Position numbers and translations under genes: made by a program. The notes under the pieces are model-generated. The model saw only the letters and a program-made list of their open reading frames with translations, was not told where the DNA came from and made no database searches. Source: Candidatus Magnetobacterium casense (GTDB taxonomy: Bacteria > Nitrospirota > Thermodesulfovibrionia > Thermodesulfovibrionales > Magnetobacteriaceae). From it: 64,000 nt of DNA. Shown piece after piece: positions 19,916-28,600 of this stretch. Numbering within the stretch: the stretch's first letter is position 1; each line of letters begins with the position of its first letter. The stretch spans positions 62,001 to 126,000 of the forward strand of contig NZ_JMFO01000007.1 of the NCBI RefSeq assembly GCF_000714715.1, given 5' to 3'.

Positions 19916-19985
19916 TATTCCCCTGGTATTCCCCTGGTATTCCCCTGGTATTCCCCTGGTATTCCCCTGGTATTCCCCTGGTATT
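19916..19985. repeat. 11-bp tandem repeat (six copies plus a part)
   Basis: Six perfect consecutive copies of TATTCCCCTGG, then TATT. Eleven is not a multiple of three, so it reads differently in each frame and is unlikely to be coding. It lies in the roughly 640-base gap (19548-20187) between the M23 gene (upstream side) and the end of nagZ; I see no convincing gene elsewhere in this gap. One turn of DNA per unit would place any bound protein on the same helix face. Confidence 0.97.
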
Positions 19986-20187
19986 ATTTACCTTCCATAT
20001 ACCCATAATATACTATATCACTATCGAAAATATTTGTCAAGTCCCCGAAAAAATATCTTTTACGGTAACGGCAAATTAAGCATGGATATTAAAGAATCAG
20101 GCTCGAGCATTACGGGGTCAAGGGGGACGAGGGGGTGGGGCCGTTGATGGATGGTGGTTCTGAATGGAGGACAAAACTCACCTTAGA

Positions 20188-21702
20188 TTACGCCTTGATT
20201 GTAACGGGCAGGTGTCCGGAGAATGCCATCTCCCCGCGCAGAGCCTTGATTACGGACAGTTGGGCGTGCACGGACTCCTCATAGGCCGCTATCAGGATGT
20301 CTGCTGCATCAAAGTGCCTCAACACGTAGGGACTGCCAAAGGATATGACAACGCAATGACGACAACCACGTATAATACCGTTTATGAGGTCTATGTCGCT
20401 CTGGATTAGCCCGGAGTTTCCACGCCACGCCTTGACGCTTGTAAATACCGCAATTACAACCGCCATGTGGGACATGTCCGATGGGGATGTGCAGAGACGG
20501 GAGATATTCCTGATGTTTGTGCACTTGTCAAAGTACGTCAACAACGGAGAGGCGTCACAGGGTTTATCCTCACCAACGATTATAAGGCGTGACTGCCAGG
20601 GCAGAGGGAATATCTCTCCCTTTCCTTTTACAAGGGTTATGGACATTTCGGTCAGTTGCTCCGACAACCGAACATGTCTCCTGGGATTTATTATGGCCCT
20701 GTGACGCATGTTGAGTCTGCCCTTGACTGAGAGGATACGTTTACAAGCCTGGTCTATCTGTCTCTGTGCTATGATACCGGTTTTTAATGCCAGAGTCAGT
20801 TCATCCACCATGTCATCAACATCCAGGGGGTGGAGCAATACATCTATGCCGGCATTGATGCAACTGGCCGGTACGTTGTCTATCTGCTTTAGTGCGTCCA
20901 TGTTCAGGGCGTCGGTTATGATGAGACCGTCAAACATGTACTTCTTGCGCAGTAGTCCCGTCACTATCCGATGCGACAGGGTGGCTGGTGCCTCATCGAA
21001 ACAGGGGACGCTCAGATGTCCAACCATGATGCCCCGAGCACCCGTGCTTATGGCCTCCGAAAAGGGGACGAGGTCTACGTCGTAGAGTTCCTGACAACTC
21101 TTGTTTATTATGGGCAGGGCGATGTGTGAGTCTGTAGCGGTATCTCCGTGTCCGGGGAAGTGTTTGACGCAGCACATGATACCTGCCTGTTCGATGGCCT
21201 CGACGTACAGGCGGCCAAGCCAGGATACCGTGTGAGGATTGTCGGAGAATGCCCTCGTACAGATAATGGGGTTAAACTGATTTCTGTTTACATCCAGGAC
21301 GGGAATCAGAGGCATGTTGATCCCCATGTCAATGCACTCTGAGACAATGGCATCAATGGCCTGTCGCAAGAGCATGACATCATCCTCGGCATCCATTCTC
21401 ACTGCCGCTGCCACAGCCATTTGACATGGAAACATTGTAGCCCCGCTTATCTGCTGCCCCACGCCACGTTCAACGTCAGAGGCAAAAAACAGCGTCCTGC
21501 GGCAACGTCCCTGACACTCCTCTATAAACTGCTTCAACCGCCCCCTGTGCCCGCCAAAGATTATAAATCCACCGATCCCCTTATCCACAAGCCCCAGTAT
21601 CCGCTCACGGTAGCACGCTGAATCAATCATGTTACCATCCAGCCTGCCTATTATCAACTGATATAGCTTTTCTGTCAAGGTCAACCCTTTCAGTTCTGTC
21701 AT
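20188..21702 (-). CDS. nagZ: Glycoside hydrolase family 3, beta-N-acetylhexosaminidase (NagZ-like)
   Basis: 504 residues without a signal peptide, hence cytoplasmic. The GH3 catalytic domain (about 1-340) carries the NagZ loop 'KHFPGHGDTATDSH', with the Asp-His pair acting as acid/base, and 'LIITDALNMDAL' with the nucleophile Asp. Earlier 'SDVERGVGQQI' and 'NMPLIPVLDVNRN' are family blocks. The C-terminal 150 residues form an extra domain, making it longer than E. coli NagZ (341) and closer to Gram-positive two-domain forms. Role: removal of GlcNAc from recycled muropeptides. Start ATG has only a weak ribosome site. It stands alone; the 292 bases upstream (21703-21994) hold only regulatory DNA for the divergent small gene. 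Confidence 0.9.
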   Translation of the reverse strand: MTELKGLTLTEKLYQLIIGRLDGNMIDSACYRERILGLVDKGIGGFIIFGGHRGRLKQFIEECQGRCRRTLFFASDVERGVGQQISGATMFPCQMAVAAAVRMDAEDDVMLLRQAIDAIVSECIDMGINMPLIPVLDVNRNQFNPIICTRAFSDNPHTVSWLGRLYVEAIEQAGIMCCVKHFPGHGDTATDSHIALPIINKSCQELYDVDLVPFSEAISTGARGIMVGHLSVPCFDEAPATLSHRIVTGLLRKKYMFDGLIITDALNMDALKQIDNVPASCINAGIDVLLHPLDVDDMVDELTLALKTGIIAQRQIDQACKRILSVKGRLNMRHRAIINPRRHVRLSEQLTEMSITLVKGKGEIFPLPWQSRLIIVGEDKPCDASPLLTYFDKCTNIRNISRLCTSPSDMSHMAVVIAVFTSVKAWRGNSGLIQSDIDLINGIIRGCRHCVVISFGSPYVLRHFDAADILIAAYEESVHAQLSVIKALRGEMAFSGHLPVTIKA

Positions 21703-21994
21703 GTGTCTGTGCTCACAATATACCGTATAGAAGAGTCTATCAGAAACCCCTAGATAGTTACAATATTGACTGATACAGAATCAACAACATTTTTCCCAAC
21801 CACAGGGAAAACTTTTCTCCTGCAGCAGTGCCCGATGCCTCTGGCAGACTTATGCCGGTGGGCATTACTCATAGGGCAATGAGACTTTATTTTTACTGGC
21901 ACGGGATTTGATATACATAATGCGAACGAAATTGTTGATATAGGCTTAAGCGTATATAAGAAAGAATTAAAGACAACCGAAAGGAGACAAGATT

Positions 21995-22219
21995 ATGAGA
22001 GCTAACGAAGTTGTGCAAAGAGGAACAAACGAGGTAGTACTGTTAAAGGATTCCAAACCGTTTGATTCGTTGAACGAGGATGAACAAATAGATGCGCTTA
22101 TCTGCGCACTGCGGCAGTACGGAAAGATATCAGTGCCCATGTGTGCGCAGTTTGAAAAGGCCGTGGAAGATGTTCACCAAGAAGCAGCACAAGTAACCAT
22201 GCCATTTTATGTGAAATAG
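21995..22219 (+). CDS. Small soluble protein, unknown
   Basis: 74 residues with a good AAAGGAG ribosome site 9 bases before the ATG, which supports it as real. Acidic and mostly helical ('SLNEDEQIDALICALRQYG', 'CAQFEKAVEDVHQEAA'), with no membrane segment and two cysteines. No family recognised. Upstream, TGGCAC-N5-TTGAT (from 21897) resembles a sigma-54 site but lacks the -12 GC, so it is doubtful. It is followed by repeats rather than a partner gene. Confidence 0.6.
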   Translation: MRANEVVQRGTNEVVLLKDSKPFDSLNEDEQIDALICALRQYGKISVPMCAQFEKAVEDVHQEAAQVTMPFYVK

Positions 22220-22336
22220 ATATAAATCAGTATTTCTAAGTCTATCCATTGTGTACTCTCCAATCAATAACCCTTCATTACTTGCCGGCAGAAGCACAAC
22301 ACCCTGTCGGCAAGCCTTCTCCCCCCTGACCGCAGT

Positions 22337-22478
22337 GCAATAGCATTTGACCGTAAGAGAAAAGAAAGGGGCGGTTTGTGGCAGGGGCGGGTGCGACTTT
22401 CAGCCAGGGGCACTGAGCCAGGGGTTGCCAACCCCTTGCCAACCCCCCGCTGCGGGAAAATCGTGCCCCACCCCTTCC
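22337..22478. repeat. Dispersed GC-rich intergenic repeat, copy B
   Basis: Nearly identical to 28761-28905 (copy C): starts 'GCAAT.GCATTTGACCGTA', continues 'GGGGCGGTTTGTGGCAGG' and ends 'GCTGCGGGAAAATCGTGCCC'. It contains several self-complementary G/C tracts (CCAGGGGTTGCCAACCCCTTG) able to fold. It lacks the AT-rich tail of copies A and C. Non-coding. Confidence 0.9.
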
Positions 22479-22569
22479 ATCCCTTTCTTTCTTGCATGCA
22501 AGCAATTTTGATACCCCAAAAACTCGAATCCGATCAGTATACCGGGATTATAAGTTTATCACAATAAAA

Positions 22570-22839
22570 CAATACCTTCGCCAAAATATTTTTACTGTCA
22601 AAAGTCCCGCGATGAGACATTTACACACTTGACGTCATAACACAAAAGTTAGACTTATAAGAGTTGTATCACCTCATTATAAACGGGAACCCTTTCAGGA
22701 TGAGTGTAATAAGTGCATAGAATCGCTTTAGCAGGAATAATTCATCCATTACCACTACCTACAACCGTTTTGCAGATAATTCAGGTTGCTATATCATCAC
22801 AGGCTTTTTATGGCATCCGTCTTTTTGGCGAAGGTATTG
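22570..22839. mobile_element. MITE-like non-autonomous element with 17-bp TIRs and 7-bp target duplication
   Basis: Perfect 17-bp terminal inverted repeats, CAATACCTTCGCCAAAA at 22570-22586 and its complement at 22823-22839, bound 270 bp of AT-rich DNA without a credible gene. On each outer side is the same 7-mer, AATAAAA (22563-22569 and 22840-22846), as left by transposition. Size, TIRs and lack of coding fit a miniature inverted-repeat transposable element. Its parent transposase is not in the window. Confidence 0.75.
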
Positions 22840-22915
22840 AATAAAAACACTTGACTAATCATGCCCGATTATGCCATGCCTAACCGCACTAAAAAACCCG
22901 TGAACAAAAATTCAC

Positions 22916-22944
22916 TTGACACCATTTTCCCCTTCGGTTACAAT
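22916..22944 (+). promoter_or_regulatory. Sigma-70 promoter in cassette copy 1
   Basis: TTGACA (22916-22921), 17 bases, TACAAT (22939-22944). The same promoter occurs at 23706-23734. The overlapping inverted repeat CCCCTTCG...CGAAGGGG could be an operator or a 5' hairpin. Confidence 0.75.
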
Positions 22945-22950
22945 AACCAC

Positions 22951-23067
22951 ATGACAATCACGAAGGGGTCAAAGATGATTGGACTCAAGGCAGGGTGTCC
23001 AAGCACCACCGTGGCATCGGCCTGTCTGGCAACGTTCTTGCCACACGCACACACAATGCAACGCTAA
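22951..23067 (+). CDS. Possible 38-residue leader peptide in cassette copy 1
   Basis: ATG 22951 to TAA 23067, lying 7 bases after the -10 box, so it would be nearly leaderless. Its sequence (MTITKGSKMIGLKAGCPSTT at the start, FLPHAHTMQR at the end) is conserved in copy 2 with an in-frame change in the CA-rich stretch. A second frame in the same DNA, from a GTG in the middle, also encodes a hydrophobic signal-like stretch. Conservation may simply reflect recent duplication; real translation is uncertain. Confidence 0.3.
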   Translation: MTITKGSKMIGLKAGCPSTTVASACLATFLPHAHTMQR

Positions 23068-23103
23068 TCTTGGCTGTTTTCTTAATTGTTTTTGGAGAGG
23101 GTT

Positions 23104-23166
23104 ATGTTCAGGAGAGATAGCAACCCAAAAGAGAAGAGGTATCCCATCCGGTTGAAAAATATTTGA
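23104..23166 (+). pseudogene. 5' remnant of an 'MFRRDSN' secreted-protein gene
   Basis: A ribosome site (GGAGAGG) and ATG 23104 begin 'MFRRDSNPKEKRYPIRLKNI', stopping after 20 residues. The first 14 residues match the starts of the genes at 24059 ('MFRRGSNRTK') and 62751 ('MFKRDSNRKEKRYP'). This is a truncated copy, cut where the toxin-antitoxin region begins. Confidence 0.75.
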
Positions 23167-23226
23167 CTAATAGACTGACCATGTATTATTATATAAACAG
23201 GCAAGTTTATAGAAAGAGGTGGAAAT

Positions 23227-23394
23227 ATGAAAACGGTGGATGTTTTGGATTCTCAATCGTGGTTTTGGACTGAGGAAGTTCAGGAGAGTTTAAGGAAGGC
23301 TGAAGAAAATTACAGTTCCGGTAATTTTAAGAGTTACACCAATGTTGAAAAACTAATAACAGACCTTCGTGGTAATAATAACGATAGAGCCTGA
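23227..23394 (+). CDS. Probable antitoxin of a RelE/ParE-type pair
   Basis: 55 residues with an AGAGGTGG ribosome site. Short, charged and helical ('SWFWTEEVQESLRKAEENYS...NVEKLITDLRG'), it ends 26 bases inside the following toxin gene, the usual coupled antitoxin-toxin order. No DNA-binding motif is obvious; the C-terminal part probably wraps the toxin. Assignment rests on position and size. The region is more AT-rich than housekeeping genes nearby. Confidence 0.7.
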   Translation: MKTVDVLDSQSWFWTEEVQESLRKAEENYSSGNFKSYTNVEKLITDLRGNNNDRA

Positions 23395-23620
23395 AATATT
23401 TTCTCAATACAGGAGCCTTCCAGAAATTGTGCAGAGGAAATTTGATAAGCAGATACGTTTGCTATCAAAAAATCCAAGACACCCTTCCTTGAAGATTCAT
23501 AAGATACAAGGTTCAGATTATTGGGAATTCTACGTAGATAGAAGCTACAGGTGTGTTTTCAGGCAGGAGGGTAATATCTACAGGCTGTGTGCGGTAGGTA
23601 ATCATGACATTATAGGGTGA
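23369..23620 (+). CDS. RelE/ParE-superfamily toxin
   Basis: 83 residues from GTG 23369. Family pattern: 'FSQYRSLPEIVQRKFDKQIR', then 'LLSKNPRHPSLKIHKI', 'WEFYVDRSYRCVF' and 'YRLCAVGNHDII', the strand-rich core and terminal His-Asp of the YafQ/RelE/HigB group. Members cleave mRNA at the ribosome or act on gyrase; sequence alone does not decide. It overlaps the antitoxin by 26 bases. The pair lies between two copies of a 190-200-bp cassette. Confidence 0.85.
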   Translation: MVIITIEPEIFSQYRSLPEIVQRKFDKQIRLLSKNPRHPSLKIHKIQGSDYWEFYVDRSYRCVFRQEGNIYRLCAVGNHDIIG

Positions 23621-23705
23621 ACATAGATAGCGGATTCTGAAGCAATCACCTGCTCCACAACAGAAGTAACACACCCTTAAAAAAAACCCGTGAACAAAAA
23701 TTCAC

Positions 23706-23734
23706 TTGACACCATTTTCCCCTTCGGTTACAAT
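23706..23734 (+). promoter_or_regulatory. Sigma-70 promoter in cassette copy 2 (probable promoter of the PLA2-like gene)
   Basis: TTGACA (23706-23711), 17 bases, TACAAT (23729-23734), with the same flanking inverted repeat CCCCTTCG (23719-23726) / CGAAGGGG (23751-23758). No gene lies between it and ATG 24059 except the possible leader peptide, implying a 5' leader of over 300 bases. Confidence 0.7.
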
Positions 23735-23740
23735 AACCCT

Positions 23741-23863
23741 ATGACAATCACGAAGGGGTCAAAGATGGTTGAACTCAAGGCAGGGTGCCCAAGCACCGCC
23801 GTGGCATCGGCCTGTCTGGCAACGTTCTTGCCACACACACACACACACACAATGCAACGCTAG
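23741..23863 (+). CDS. Possible 40-residue leader peptide in cassette copy 2
   Basis: ATG 23741 to TAG 23863, homologous to the frame at 22951. The CA repeat encodes His-Thr pairs (PHTHTHTMQR end) and is longer than copy 1 by six bases, which keeps the frame. That in-frame change slightly favours translation, but two copies are not enough to prove selection. Confidence 0.3.
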   Translation: MTITKGSKMVELKAGCPSTAVASACLATFLPHTHTHTMQR

Positions 23864-24003
23864 TCTTAGCTGTTTTCTTACCACCAACACCGCGATCTCC
23901 GGCCTTGTGTCTTCCACTATGGGGGGTGAAATTTGCCCGAGTGTCGCCTATGGATATACCCTTGATTTTAGCCATTTTACGCAATTAAACAATAGAATAA
24001 ACC

Positions 24004-24020
24004 GACCGGTTTCACCGGTC
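24004..24020 (+). other. Perfect stem-loop in the 5' leader of the PLA2-like gene
   Basis: GACCGGT, loop TTC, ACCGGTC: a perfect 7-bp stem 39 bases before the ATG at 24059. No T-run follows (ATAGAGTAAAAAAG), so it is not a standard terminator; it could affect leader stability or be the end of the upstream short transcript. Confidence 0.6.
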
Positions 24021-24058
24021 ATAGAGTAAAAAAGTCCGAAGTGTTTTTGGAGGAAGTT

Positions 24059-25636
24059 ATGTTCAGGAGAGGTAGCAACCGAACGAAGATGAAGCATTGC
24101 CAGTCCCACGGTATGTCTGGCGTAATCCGTGAAGTGTTTTTAGTTGTAATCAGTTTGTTGGTTTTGATTAGTGCGGTGTTTGCCGAGGATGCGTCTACAA
24201 CATGTATTTCTGGAACTTCCGCTACAAGATTGGCGATTTCCACGAAATCGGATGATAAGATCGAGGGTTATACAATTGACGTTGGTAAGACCAAAGACAC
24301 CCAAAAGCCTGGAGTCAGATTCTCGGCTGTAAACGGACGTTCAGACGAGGCAATTGACATAAACCTTATCGTAAACGACAAGCAGATAAACGTAAGGATC
24401 GGTTATGGAAGCAAAGAAGGTGATTTCCATATCAGGGCTTATGACAGCAATAGTCCAGTGGCGATGCTTACAGAAGCGGACAATGTCCTTGTAAACAAGG
24501 CTTTAAACGTGGTGGCAAGAGAACTCAGAGGTTCAACACTCGTAGAGGATAAGTTGGTGCGCACCTTAAACCTGATGGATAGTTGGCCGAGCAATCTACC
24601 CTTAAATATGCTTGAATACGCACAATCTTTTGCGGAGTCTGAGACAACTAAAGCTGTATCGTGGTGTGGAATTTCACTTCCTACTCCAAAGAGTGATAGT
24701 ATTTGTGATGCTTTTACAGATGGATCAGGTAAACGTGATGCAACATACACAAAAGATGGTGGCAATTACTGTTATATACCATTTGCTTTATACCCTCAAT
24801 ATATTACTTACTTCGGTATGATAAACTTTCTCTCTATGAAGTTACAACCACCTTTAAATACTGAGACAGAAGAAGTTTCTATTGGTGGAGATAAGTGTTT
24901 GGGGCGCTGTGGCAAGGGATGCATAGGGGATGGGGTTCCTAATAGGGAAGTGAATATATACACACAGGCCTGTTTAAATCACGATGTTTGTGTGGACAAC
25001 TATGGTTACAAAGATGCACGCTGTAATTGGATGTTTGTTTTTGCTATGCCAGATTTTGTTGCTGGACCGGAATGTCAGGTTTCACCTTTACCCTCATCCC
25101 CTTGTGGATACATTGCTACTACCAATAGTTTTAATGCTACTTTTTTCAAATGGTGGACGAATTTCCCTAGTGCTAAATTTTATACGCTTACAATTGATGG
25201 TAATGATGGTAATGATTATGTTTATAAAGGAAGGGCGGATGTAGATAGTAAAACCTACTGTTCTACATCAATTCCTTTGTTTAACACAGATTGTCAGTAC
25301 GAGATAAAAAACTTGCATATTAAACTTGAAGAAGGAACTTTATATAGGTGGAAGATACAACCTTATTATCAGAATGCTGACTCAGTATATGCTCCTGGCG
25401 CAGAAAGTTGGTATCTACATTTTTTCTTTTGTGAGGATGGCAAGCGATTTTCTGATACAACTATGTTGTGTGAATATGAGACATCTTCTATAACAGCAAC
25501 ATCTGTGGCACCAAATCTTACCAAGTTTACTACTCCTACTTGTGTACCGAACAATACTAACTGTAGAAATAACGTTTGCACTGGCATGTTTTGTTGGGAT
25601 GGATGTAAATATGTCAGAGGAATAAAGTGTTGCTGA
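24059..25636 (+). CDS. Predicted secreted phospholipase A2-like protein
   Basis: 525 residues from ATG 24059 (GGAGGAAG ribosome site). N-terminus 'MFRRGSNRTK', a hydrophobic export segment at about 22-42 ('VFLVVISLLVLISAVFA'), a domain of unknown family (about 50-230), then a cysteine-rich block with 'CLGRCGKGCIGDG' and 'CLNHDVCVDNYG'. The latter matches the phospholipase A2 active-site signature CxxHDxC (C305, H308, D309, C311), in which the His-Asp pair activates water; the Gly-rich loop before it may bind calcium. The C-terminal part (about 350-480) looks fibronectin-like, and the tail carries eight cysteines ending 'IKCC'. Such enzymes release fatty acids from phospholipids outside the cell. 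The 3' half is more AT-rich than neighbours. Confidence 0.75.
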   Translation: MFRRGSNRTKMKHCQSHGMSGVIREVFLVVISLLVLISAVFAEDASTTCISGTSATRLAISTKSDDKIEGYTIDVGKTKDTQKPGVRFSAVNGRSDEAIDINLIVNDKQINVRIGYGSKEGDFHIRAYDSNSPVAMLTEADNVLVNKALNVVARELRGSTLVEDKLVRTLNLMDSWPSNLPLNMLEYAQSFAESETTKAVSWCGISLPTPKSDSICDAFTDGSGKRDATYTKDGGNYCYIPFALYPQYITYFGMINFLSMKLQPPLNTETEEVSIGGDKCLGRCGKGCIGDGVPNREVNIYTQACLNHDVCVDNYGYKDARCNWMFVFAMPDFVAGPECQVSPLPSSPCGYIATTNSFNATFFKWWTNFPSAKFYTLTIDGNDGNDYVYKGRADVDSKTYCSTSIPLFNTDCQYEIKNLHIKLEEGTLYRWKIQPYYQNADSVYAPGAESWYLHFFFCEDGKRFSDTTMLCEYETSSITATSVAPNLTKFTTPTCVPNNTNCRNNVCTGMFCWDGCKYVRGIKCC

Positions 25637-25691
25637 TAGAAGTATTCAGAATCATGAGCAGTATCTATTCCAAAGATCAGGAGGTAAAACG

Positions 25692-28600
25692 ATGGAAACA
25701 AGGTTACTGATATGGTACAAGAAATTTTATTTCAAAAAACTGATGGGAATTTTCATCCTGGCTTTTTGTTTAATTGTAAACAACCTGTACGCCGACGACT
25801 ATCAATTCAAGACCCAGTGGGGCGGCAACGGTTCAGGCAACGGAACGTTTGGTCTGGCATATGGCGTGGCAGTGGACAAATTAGGCAACGTCTACGTGGC
25901 AGATTCCTTGAACAACCTCATCCAAAAGTTTGACTCAAACGGCGATTTCAATAGCCAATGGGGCGGAAGCGGCACAGGCAATGGGATGTTTAACTCCCCG
26001 ATTGGTATAACTGTGGACCTTGGTGGTTATGTTTATACAACTGACGCCGGCAACAACCTCATCCAGAGGTTTGACTCAAATGGCGGTTTCAATAGCCAAT
26101 GGGGCGGAAGCGGAGCAGGTAGCGGAATGTTTAACACCCCATTTGGCATGACAGTGGCCGTCAACGGTTATATTTATGTGGCAGACACCTTAAACAACCT
26201 AATCCAGAAGTTTGACTCAAATGGCACATTCACGACCCAATGGGGTGGAAGTGGTACAGGTAACGGCAAGTTTAATGCCCCCTATGGCGTAGCAACTGAC
26301 ACTATAGGCAATGTTTACGTGGTAGACACCTTAAACAACCTCGTCCAGAAATTTGACTCAAACGGCACTTTCAGTATCCAATGGGGCGGCAGTGGCGCAG
26401 GCACCGGAAAATTTAACAACCCCACTGGTATAGCAGTTGACAGCTCCGGTGATGTCTACGTGGCTGATTCCTTAAACAACCTTATCCAAAAGTTTGACTC
26501 AAGCGGGGTTTTTAAGACTCAGTGGGGTGGAAGCGGTACGGGTAATGGTAAGTTTGCCATGCCATTTAGCGTAGCAGTGGACAGCTCCGGTAACGTCTAT
26601 GTATCAGACGTCTTAAACAATCTCATCCAAGCATTTACTGTAACTTCAACGCCGACACCAAATTTATACACTCTCACCGTCACGAAGACCGGCACCGGCA
26701 CGGTGACCGCCTCAACGGGCACCCTAACCTGGAACGAAAACACCGGCACGACAACCTACGCCAGCGGGACATCCGTTACCCTGACGGCAACAGCCGATAC
26801 CGGCTCAACGTTTAATAACTGGACAGGATGCGACTCCACAAGCGGCAATCAGTGTACCGTTACAATGAGTGCCGCTAAGAACGTTACGGCAACCTTCTCC
26901 TCTCAAGGTCAAACAACCTACACCCTTACCGTAAGCAAGGCAGGCAATGGTTCTGGCACTGTAACTGCCTCAACGGGTACTCTCACATGGACTGGAAGCA
27001 TTGGCACGGCAACATACACCAGCGGGACATCCGTTACCCTCACGGCAACAGCCAGTACCGGCTCAACGTTTAATAACTGGACGGGATGCGACTCCACAAG
27101 CGGCAATCAGTGTACCGTTACAATGAGCGCCGCTAAGAACGTTACGGCAACCTTCTCCTCTCAAGGTCAAACAACCTACACCCTTACCGTAAGCAAGGCA
27201 GGCAATGGTTCTGGCACTGTCACTGCCTCAACGGGCACTCTCACCTGGAACGAAAACACCGGCACGACAACCTACGCCAGCGGAACATCCGTTACCCTCA
27301 CGGCAACAGCCGATACCGGTTCAACGTTTAATAACTGGACGGGATGCGACTCCACAAGCGGTAATCAGTGTACCGTTACAATGAGTGCCGCTAAGAACGT
27401 TACGGCAACCTTCTCCTCTCAAGGTCAAACTACCTACACCCTAACCGTCACGAAGACCGGCTCCGGCACGGTCACCGCCTCAACGGGTACTCTCACATGG
27501 AACGACAACACCGGCACGGCAACCTACGTTAGCGGGACGTCCGTGATCCTGACGGCAACTCCAACGCAGGAGTCAAAGTTCGGGGGCTGGACGGGATGCG
27601 ACTCCACAAGCGGCAACCAGTGTACCGTAGCGATGTCGTCAAACAGGAGCGTCTCCGTCAGCTTTACACAGGGCGTCTGCCTGCTGTGCAGAATCCCCAG
27701 GATGGATTTTAACGGTAACGGCAAGAGCGACATCCTGTGGCGCAACATGTCAAACGGCATAGTCTACACGTGGCTCATGAACGGGATCAACATAGCAAGC
27801 GGCGGTTCACCGGCAACGCTCGGCGACGAGTGGCAGATCGAAAGCATGGGCGACTTCAACGGCGACGACAACACGGACATCGTCTGGCGTAACGCCTCAA
27901 CCGGGATGGTCTACGTCTGGCTCATGGGCGGGGCTACGGTAGCAAACAGCGGTTCACCGGCAACGCTCGGCCATGAATGGCAGATCGAAAGCATCGGCGA
28001 CTTCAACGGCGACGGCAAGAGCGACATAATGTGGCGTAATACCTCCAACGGGATGGTCTACACGTGGTTCATGAATGGCGCAAACATAGCAGGCGGCGCC
28101 TCACCATCGTCGCTGTCGCAGCCATCGGCGGTTGACTCCGACTGGCAGGTGGTAAGCTCAGGCGACTTTGACGGCGACGACACAAGCGACGTCCTGTGGA
28201 TAAACACCTCAACCGGGATGACCTACATATGGTTTATGAACGGTAAGGCCGGAGGTTCCCCGGGGACGGTTGGGACTCAGTGGCAGATTGCGTGCGTGAG
28301 CGATTTTAACGGCGATGGCAAGACCGACATCCTGTGGCGCAACATATCAACCGGCATGGTCTACATCTGGCTGATGAACGGTGCAACGATAGCAAGCGGC
28401 GGTTCACCGGCAACGCTTGGCCTGGAGTGGCAGATAGTCAACGTGGGCGATTTCAACGGCGACGGCAAGAGCGATCTCCTGTGGCGCAACACCGAAAACG
28501 ACATGGTCTACACATGGCTTATGAACGGCACGACCATAACCGGCGGCGATCTGACGGCCAAGGCCGGCACTCAGTGGCAGATCATAAGCGTTGGCGATTT

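Larger units (their letters stand above)
22891..23084 (+). repeat. Duplicated promoter/leader cassette, copy 1
   Basis: 194 bp closely matching 23681-23880. It holds a sigma-70 promoter, an inverted repeat CCCCTTCG (22929-22936) / CGAAGGGG (22961-22968) spanning the -10 and start region, and a 38-codon frame. It leads into a broken 'MFRRDSN' gene start (23104), as copy 2 leads into the phospholipase gene (24059), so it looks like the 5' control region of that secreted-protein family. Confidence 0.85.
23681..23880 (+). repeat. Duplicated promoter/leader cassette, copy 2
   Basis: 200-bp counterpart of 22891-23084. The main difference is an expanded CA dinucleotide tract (23831-23851). From 23881 the two diverge; here about 180 bases of extra DNA separate the cassette from the phospholipase-like gene. 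Confidence 0.85.

Noticed and set aside
19916..19985. CRISPR array
   Set aside because: Units are contiguous 11-mers without spacers and there are no cas genes.
21897..21913. Sigma-54 promoter before the 74-residue gene
   Set aside because: TGGCAC is good but the -12 element reads TTGAT rather than TTGC; not sufficient.
23775..23984. Minus-strand 69-codon frame beginning MAKIKGISIGDTR
   Set aside because: The first residues look protein-like, but the rest is read from the reverse of the duplicated leader cassette and CA repeat; no supporting ribosome site or homologue recognised.
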